Source: Takakia lepidozioides (taxonomy: Eukaryota; Streptophyta; Takakiopsida; Takakiales; Takakiaceae). Taken from it: a stretch of 64,000 nucleotides of DNA. How positions within the stretch are numbered: the stretch's first letter is position 1; each line of letters starts with the position of its first letter. The stretch is from contig CM060733.1 of NCBI GenBank assembly GCA_030704615.1, forward strand, positions 4,588,001 through 4,652,000. The letters run 5' to 3'. Under the pieces are notes generated by a model. It saw only the letters and a program-made list of their open reading frames with translations. It searched no databases and was not told the origin of the DNA. The translations under genes were made by a program, and so were the position numbers. Of the stretch, positions 57,304-64,000 are shown piece after piece.

Positions 57304-58378
57304 ATGCCGATCAAGGTATATGGCACCGCTAAATCAAGCTGCACACAACGGGTGCTGATGACATTGTTTGAGAAAGAAGTGCAGGATGTACAAATTGAGA
57401 AGATCAATCTCGCTACTGGAGAGAACTTGAAGCCAGAATTCTTGAAGTTGCAGGTGTGTACATCCATGTGGTGGTTCATTTTACTGGCAACATAGAATAG
57501 ACTTCAATGTTTGAAGTTGTAAGTATGCTAACATTCCACGTACAAAGGCATGATCTAGTGGTACACAGATGCTAATATTCGGTTTTCCATTTTGAATCTT
57601 TGCAGCCTTTTGGGAAAATTCCAGTCCTGCAGGATGAGATAGTGACTCTCTACGGTATGATCCAGAGATCTTCAGCAAGTACAGTGGAGTCTATCTTTCA
57701 GGAGGTTTTCATTTCTTCTTTTAATTTGTTTGTGCGGATCTCATTGTACAAGTTCATGATTATTTTACGTACGGTGTCAAGAGAAATGACGAGTTCAGAT
57801 ATTTGCGAGTCCATTGAGTATTGTTTTTCCATTGGCTTCCTATATATCAAATGGCTTTGGATGGCAATTACCCACATGCATGTCCACCGCGGGTTACAGC
57901 TTTATTTCGGTGATTGACAGAGTCTCGGGCTATTGCAAGATATATAATTGAGAAGTATCCCGACCAGGGCACAGCTGCATTGAAAGGAAGGAATCTCAGG
58001 GAGTTTGGTCTGGTTGAGCAGTGGACAGAGGTTGAGTCCCAGAACTACAATCCTTCAGTGTCGACCATAGTCTACGAGCTCGTGTTTGGTCCAATGAGAG
58101 GATTGAAGCCTGACGTGAATAAAGTTGCGGAAGAAGTGGAGAAGTTGAGTAAGATTCTGGATTTATACGACGAGCATTTATCAAAGAACGATTACTTGGC
58201 AGGGGACTTCTTCAGCCTAGCAGACCTTACTCACATTCCTTATACTTACAATCTCATTCATATGGCCAAGAAAGGTTATCTGATCACCACCAGGAGGTAT
58301 GTGAAGGCATGGTGGGAAGATATCACCGCTCGCCCAGCCTGGACGAAGGTTCTCGCGCTTGCAGCAAAGGAAGAATAG
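57304..58378 (+). CDS. phi-class (GSTF-like) glutathione S-transferase, 3 exons, second paralogue
   Basis: Exons 57,304-57,453, 57,606-57,654 and 57,921-58,378 join in frame (150+49+458 nt) to 218 residues. The ATG at 57,304 was chosen over an upstream in-frame one (57,112) because MPIKVYGTAKSSCTQRV aligns with the usual GST start. SSCTQ carries the catalytic Ser and is closer to typical phi GSTs (S-x-C-T-x-R) than gene 1. The 49-nt middle exon gives PFGKIPVLQDEIVTLY and exon 3 opens with ESRAIARYI; LAGDFFSLADLTHIPY and AWWEDITARPAWTKV follow. The exon plan and intron phases equal those of the gene at 3,126-4,989, so the two arose by duplication. Confidence 0.9.
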
Positions 58379-61300
58379 ATGAAATCGTCCTGGGTGGGAA
58401 GTTTTGTCAAGAACACTATAGAGGTTAAGCACACCCCGGCGCAATAAGTGATGGGAGTAGCTTTAGCAAGATTCCAATGATATGGTGTCGCTATGTCCCC
58501 GCCCATGGATCCTGCTGTTTGAGCTCAGTACAGTGAAGGCTAAGTGTTAGATGAAGTTGGGATTTTACTGATCCAGGAGCTCATATGTCCCTTACTCACC
58601 GTAAATATGTGTCATTTTGCTTGTATCATATATGAATTTGTCCATGTAACTAGTTGTTCAAACATTTATCTATAAGTGTCAACTTGTGTGTATGTCCAAG
58701 GGAATGGCAGTTGTCCACAAACAAACTCATCTATCTTGGTTTCTCCTGTGCTTGTGGTGAAGCCTGGGCTGCAGATGCCATTTCAGATCTTGCAGGATTT
58801 TCTGCAGTGCACAAAACAGTAGTTCCAAGTAGTGAGGAGTTTCCTTTTGAAAGTCCGTCAGGCTGTATAGGTGTAAACACCCAGAATTTCTCAAGCACTA
58901 CTTCAAATCTAGTGAAACCAACTAGTTGTCCTCTGATGAACTTCCCAATCAGTGATGATGGAAATATGAGCCATGAAAGACTATAGAAGTTTCAATTATG
59001 TGTAGATGAAAGTAGACTTTGCTATTCACAAAGGAGGAGCTCCCACCAGGTGTTTTGTTTTTTTGGCTTATGTAGGTTCTATGGAGAAGCTTTATTCTGG
59101 AGAATCCATTACGTTGAATTGTTAGGAAAGTGTGAAGTAGTCTTTACTGTCTTACTTTGCTTTGGGAACTAAATCATGTTCTCCACTCAAATCAGTCTGA
59201 GTTCCTTGGGAAACATAGATCATGTCCCCTTGTGTGCACAGGCTAAGAGAAGAGACCTGCCCTTCAATTACGTCCTCATTTCCCCCAGCCATACAGGGAG
59301 TACATCCACAGGTTTGTCTCTCATATAGGCCAGCACAGGTTCTAGAAACAGGATTGTGGATATTTTATGGCACACTCACACTCTAAAAATTCCATAGATT
59401 TTTAGCAGAGTCCCAAAAACAGAAACCAGCAATGGGCTCCCCGGTCTAGGTAGGTAGATTTCCCCTTTCTGCAGCTATCCCCCCAAAAACTGAGTCAAAC
59501 AGAGTCCATTTGACAAAGATATGACCAATTTGTGCAGCCACCTCATGTAGGTTTGTAAAGAAAGTTCCAGTCTTTCATTTCATCACTTTACTGTAGTGAT
59601 ACAATTTCCATTGCAGTGTCCTGATGGTCAGGAAGTGGCTCTTTATTTTCCTCAGTTTCGGCCAGAGTCTTTCCTCTATCAAAATACTCTACAAAGTGTG
59701 TTGAATTCAGTGTTGGGTGGACAATTGCATAGGCCCGGGTTAAACAGCGAATGCATTTATCAGGAACCAGACTGTAAGCCTCAATAAATAATAGTCAATA
59801 TTGGAACCATTTTTTTAAATTGTTGGCGAACCGGGTTGCAGTTATCAGGAACTGGACTGGAACGGCCTCAATAAAACATAATCTTTGCAGTACCAATTCC
59901 CATCACCTCGAATCAGAGAACTGGAGGACATCGGCCACATATACATTTCAAAAACAGCGTCCCATGCAGGTTCTTTCCTGGCGGTGCAGTGCATCCCCCC
60001 ACTTCCTCTTCCTCTTGTATCAACCGGTGTTGGTCTGGTATCGTGTTTTGGAGATACCAGTATAAAAATTTAGAGATGTCCCAAACACGGGTATGCAATA
60101 ATAAAAAAAAACCCAGATTTTGTTACTTGTAGGATATCGATAATGCCAGCATTTCACTTTTGCAGACTTGGTATCAATGCTGATATCAACTTCTGGTAAA
60201 GTATCAAAAATTTACATTTCAGGAGAAGCACACATTTGTTTTTAATTAAAAAAATTTAAAGCTTAAGTGCGCACTTCACAGCGGCTGAAGTGCACTGAAT
60301 ATTATAACATGCATATGGAAACTTTTGGCCTTGCATTTATAACCATTTTCAGTGCCACTGTTTTTCTTTCCAGCCACAAAGACTAATGCTGAATGCGACA
60401 TAGCACTAATACAAATAGAAACAAAACCATCTTCCACCATCTCTAGGCTACGCACATTGATACCTAAACGGCGATACCAACAACAGAGTTCCAGCAAAAA
60501 AAACAAGTAACATCAACAACGGTGAGCCGAGTCCAGTCCACTAGGGTATCGGCCTCCCCCAAATCCTAATCATACCCTACAGGTAGGTGACTCTACGCAT
60601 TTCCTTCCTATCTGGAACCGGCTGGTAGGGGCTTTCATGAAGCTTCCATACCCGGGTGCATAACCAGGTTGATACCCGTATTATTGTACATACCAGACCA
60701 ACACTGGTATTAACGTCAACAAGGGCAATGCAGTGGCCATAGACATCTGAACTGATTAAGATTTGCTGGAGTGCCCTAGGGTCAGAGCCAAACCTAGTTT
60801 TCCTAAGGATGAATATAAGAGACCCATTTCCCATACATAGTGCCTTCCTTGCCAGAGTCTTCCTCCCAAATCTTCTGGCGCTTTCTCTCTCCCCTTTTTC
60901 CCTTACCACTTAAGTTGGCACCCTTTAAATCTTCATTGCAGAGACAAGTTCATATGGGCGACCATATTTCTTACTAAGAGACTGGAAATTGAGAGGGTAA
61001 GAAAGTGTTAGGGGGTGTGCAGTTGAAAAGAACAGGGTAATTGACCTGTCACTGAGTGAAGATAGCAGGTACAAGATCAGAATTACTGAGAAGCAGGAAC
61101 ATATTATAAGCACAAAGCAATATTCGAACTTCCGAATTCAGGTCTAGACATGATCAGACTCCGTAAACTGGCACAAAGAAATGGGCCACTTCACTAAAAT
61201 TCCAAAAGTAACAACAGTTTAAAAAATATAGAAATGCACGCATGAGCAAGTGCAGAGAGATAAAACCTTCACTGATTTACATGACTTTCGAGCAATCAGG

Positions 61301-61420
61301 GCTTGTCCACGTGGTGCTGTTGGCCTGAATAGGCAAATATTGGGCACCCAGAAGCCCAGAAGTGCACTCCGTTACAAGGCTACAGCAAGGAATGGTCATC
61401 AGTCTCTCTCAAGGACTCTC
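58379..61420. other. intergenic, no gene recognised
   Basis: Short frames only. It holds the second CCAGAC/GTTGGTCTGG-ended element (about 60,020-60,712) and, at its right end, the 3' flank of the CDKG gene. Confidence 0.5.
60020..60712. repeat. possible MITE with GTTGGTCTGGTAT-type inverted ends
   Basis: The left end reads CCGGTGTTGGTCTGGTAT and the right end ATACCAGACCAACACTGGTA, an inverted match over about 18 bases. More GATACC/GGTATC steps lie inside. Related in style to the element at 18,040-18,665. Confidence 0.4.
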
Positions 61421-63985
61421 CTAACCAAATAGACCCCCAGCACCTAGCTCAGCCTTGCGTAGTTCACGCTTCCTCTGTTCCTCCAGGGGATCAGGACTTC
61501 TCATTACCCGTCTCATGCGCCGGTCATGCTCACTCCGTGCTGGGAACGTTGGCATGAACTCCTTTGCCTTGGGCAAGGGCACCTCCCGAAACCATTCATG
61601 ATTAAGAGCTTCTTCTGCAGTTATCCTCTTTAGAGGATCATATGTGAGAAGTCGGTTAAGTAGATCAAATCCACTCTCTGACAGCGTTGGCCTCCCAGCG
61701 AACGCAGTTGGCGGGAATTTTTCCCTCAACCTGTTGTAAGGTTGCCGAACAAAGTTGCACTTGACACCTGGTAGCTTGACATAATCCGGCCATATCTTCT
61801 CGTTAGGGGTGCCCAGGGTCTTGAAAATCTTATCAATCTGGTCAATTTCTGACTTGCCGTTAAAAAGGGGCTCCTTTGCAAGAAATTCAGCCATGATACA
61901 ACCAAGTGACCACATGTCAATTGCTGTTGAATACTCCTTGGCTCCCAGCAGTAGCTCTGGTGCTCTGTACCACAGAGTAACCACCATGTGTGTATAGGAT
62001 TTAAGCGGGCTTCCATACTGCCGAGCCAAACCAAAATCACAAATTTTAAGTTCTCCACGATTGTTGAGCAGCAGATTGGAGGTTTTCAAATCACGGTGCA
62101 GAACCCAATTGTCATGCAAATACTTCACACCCTCAAAGAGTTGGAGCATCAGGCATTTTACCTCACTCTGACTGAACGGTTGTTTCATGGATTCCATCAG
62201 CCCCTTCAGATCATGCTCCATGTACTCCATCACCATAAATATACTATCCAGATTGTTCCCCACCACCACCTCTTTCACATCAACCACTGAATGATGATGG
62301 AATGACAACAACACATTGATTTCCCTCAATGATGTCATTGGAAAACCCTCTCGCTCCTTCTCCATCTTCACTTTCTTCAATGCAACAATCTCTCCTGTTT
62401 TCTTATTCCTCGCACGAAACACAACTCCATATGTGCCTTCATCAATCTTGTTCAACTTCTCAAACTCATCCACGCTTCTGCACCCTTTCAGCATGTCAAT
62501 GGCCCGACAGTGCTGGGACTGAACAGGCAGGGACAAAGGTTCTTCGATGTCTGAATCAAGCTGTGGCTGCTGAACCTCTCCATCATCATTGTCATAATCC
62601 TCATCAAGCTCCCTAAGCTCCTTCTTATTCAGCTCCCGCTCATACTCTTCACCATCTCCTCTGGAACCACTCCGGCCCCCTTCACTGCCTTTCCCTATAC
62701 TACCATCACTATCTGTGCCCTTTGCCTTCCTGCGCATGTCATCTGGCTTCTCCTGCCTGTATTCTCCAGGCTCAGGTGAGGTACTGTGGCCACTTGTTTG
62801 TGGACCCCCAGAAGAAAGCTGACCCTCTTCACTGTCTAGGCTCGCAGATTTATGTGCCCTAACTTTTGCTCCAGCTGAAAGTGGCGACTTAATAGGTTCT
62901 GGCGTATGTGTCTCTCCAGCCCAGCGTGAGGCAGAAATTGCAATGGGAGCTGGGGCGTCATCTTCATCCTCATGCATGGGGCTGTCAGGAACAAGCTGTC
63001 CAGGCTCCGGCGCATCATCTGAGTCAGGAGAAACCCTAACCTGATCCTCCATATGTACGTCTACAACTTCCCTCTCACCAATGCTCTCTGTTACAACAGG
63101 CGACTCTCTACCATTATTCAAAAGTGGTGGCAGCGGTAACAACAGTGCTGCGTCCGCTACAATTGCCGTGCTCGGAACAGGGGCGAGTCCGACTGGAACG
63201 CTAGCAGAAGGCAACACCGACCTATTTCCTGCAAGAGTTCTTCCAAGAACAGGGGCCGACTGACTAGGGGAGGTGGAAGGCCTTCCCGGCACCGAAGGCA
63301 GTAGAGGGGAGCGCTTTGGAGGAGAAGAAAAATTTGGAATAGAAGCACGAGGAGAGGGGGGAGTAGAACTGGACGATCGTGGGTGTTGTGGAAAGGGTGA
63401 AGGAGATGGTCCAAACCTGCTTGATGCCGGCGGTGCTGCTGATGAGGCTGCAGGATATAGAGATGAACTGGACAGCTTAGAGCGAGCCTGCTTATCATCA
63501 AGATCCCAGACTATCGGCGAATACTTTCGCTTCTTAGGTGCAGACGAGCTCCCAGTTTCGTCAGAACCTTGGTGCTTTAAAAGATTTATTGATGGCCCGC
63601 GATGGCCGCGGCCTCCCATAGGCTCGCCTCCATCCACTTCCCCATCTTCTGATCTACTTCCACTTGTGATTTCTCCAGGCTCCCTTTCAACCTCCCTGCC
63701 TCGCGGCCTCCCTCTTCTGCCTGCCTCCCACTCCCTCTCTCTTCCTCTTTCTCTCTCCCTTTCTGTCTCTCTCCTATCATGGAGCCTCTCCACCTCCCGG
63801 CCGCGCCCTCGAACCTCACGTGAATACGGCAGCCGCTCCCCTTCCACATCCCGATCTCGCTCATGCATACGGTCTCGGTTACCACTTCTCTCGCGGTCGT
63901 GAGATGGAGAGTAAGGGGGAGTCCTGGAGGGCCCCCGCGGGTGTGATGAAGACAGAGGCCCGACGTGGTGCCGTCCTCCGACCAT
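61421..63985 (-). CDS. CDKG: CDKG-type (CDK11-like) cyclin-dependent kinase, intronless
   Basis: An 854-residue open frame; the frame is also open to the window edge, so the true start could lie upstream, although the ATG at 63,985 has a good context (GCCATGG). Residues 1-~500 are disordered: an RE/RD-rich block, a P/S-rich block, then acidic stretches. The kinase domain spans ~505-799: glycine loop [17 protein letters not shown] (Lys), the cyclin-binding helix PMTSLRE (PLTSLRE in the family), [21 protein letters not shown] and the T-loop [13 protein letters not shown]. The tail [20 protein letters not shown] is typical of plant CDKG. Known role of the family: with cyclin L, it regulates pre-mRNA splicing and meiotic/pollen development in the nucleus. 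No introns interrupt it. Confidence 0.9.
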   Translation of the reverse strand: MVGGRHHVGPLSSSHPRGPSRTPPYSPSHDRERSGNRDRMHERDRDVEGERLPYSREVRGRGREVERLHDRRETERERERGREREWEAGRRGRPRGREVEREPGEITSGSRSEDGEVDGGEPMGGRGHRGPSINLLKHQGSDETGSSSAPKKRKYSPIVWDLDDKQARSKLSSSSLYPAASSAAPPASSRFGPSPSPFPQHPRSSSSTPPSPRASIPNFSSPPKRSPLLPSVPGRPSTSPSQSAPVLGRTLAGNRSVLPSASVPVGLAPVPSTAIVADAALLLPLPPLLNNGRESPVVTESIGEREVVDVHMEDQVRVSPDSDDAPEPGQLVPDSPMHEDEDDAPAPIAISASRWAGETHTPEPIKSPLSAGAKVRAHKSASLDSEEGQLSSGGPQTSGHSTSPEPGEYRQEKPDDMRRKAKGTDSDGSIGKGSEGGRSGSRGDGEEYERELNKKELRELDEDYDNDDGEVQQPQLDSDIEEPLSLPVQSQHCRAIDMLKGCRSVDEFEKLNKIDEGTYGVVFRARNKKTGEIVALKKVKMEKEREGFPMTSLREINVLLSFHHHSVVDVKEVVVGNNLDSIFMVMEYMEHDLKGLMESMKQPFSQSEVKCLMLQLFEGVKYLHDNWVLHRDLKTSNLLLNNRGELKICDFGLARQYGSPLKSYTHMVVTLWYRAPELLLGAKEYSTAIDMWSLGCIMAEFLAKEPLFNGKSEIDQIDKIFKTLGTPNEKIWPDYVKLPGVKCNFVRQPYNRLREKFPPTAFAGRPTLSESGFDLLNRLLTYDPLKRITAEEALNHEWFREVPLPKAKEFMPTFPARSEHDRRMRRVMRSPDPLEEQRKRELRKAELGAGGLFG

Positions 63986-64000
63986 GGCCTCAGGATACCC

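Noticed and set aside
59596-59787. Small plus-strand coding exon near 59.6 kb
   Set aside because: An isolated short frame without splice partners or a recognisable domain.

Overview
This window is nuclear DNA from a streptophyte (a land plant or, more likely, a charophyte green alga). The evidence is two phi-class GST genes with introns, a plant-type P-L-S pentatricopeptide repeat gene with an eroded DYW tail, a plant-type CDKG kinase, GT-AG introns, and plant-style Ty3/gypsy, copia, hAT, pogo and LINE debris. A run of N at 41,162-41,661 marks a draft assembly. Repeat richness and a retroelement carrying a C5-DNA methyltransferase would fit a charophyte such as Chara or a relative, but that placement is inference.

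Host genes: GSTF-like gene 1 (3,126-4,989, +), an intronless PPR gene (8,061-10,688, +) followed by a dead DYW domain, a five-exon mitochondrial carrier (14,431-17,273, +), GSTF-like gene 2 (57,304-58,378, +) and a CDKG-type kinase (63,985-61,421, -; its 5' end may lie outside the window). The two GST genes share the same exon plan and strand but are 52 kb apart, so the middle looks like repeat expansion within or beside a once tighter cluster.

Mobile DNA fills most of 21-57 kb. A degraded Ty3/gypsy-like element (about 24,775-32,412, +) carries gag, protease, a DNMT3-like cytosine methyltransferase, RT/RNase H and an integrase ending in a PHD finger. A second, opposite-strand copy (44,797-41,662) breaks off in the N gap just before its methyltransferase would begin, and abuts a kinase pseudogene at its other end. 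A second Ty3/gypsy element (about 49,547-57,017, +) has a dUTPase-like domain between protease and RT. Smaller pieces are a pogo/DDE_1 transposase (left edge), a hAT C-terminus (about 49,520-48,500), a copia protease, a LINE zinc finger, tRNA-like SINE heads and a 556-bp foldback.

The most unusual locus is 34.1-41.2 kb. A multi-exon minus-strand gene (pseudogenic in this copy) joins a ParB-like DGNHR motif to a beta-class amino (N4/N6) DNA-methyltransferase-like domain. It is flanked on both sides by arrays of a 22-bp GC-cored palindrome (half-site GGAAATGCGGC), one with a regular ~52-bp period, and the same palindrome sits inside three of its introns. So the window holds two unrelated DNA-methyltransferase families in mobile or mobile-like settings, plus a palindrome family that is a natural candidate for a recognition or mobility signal.
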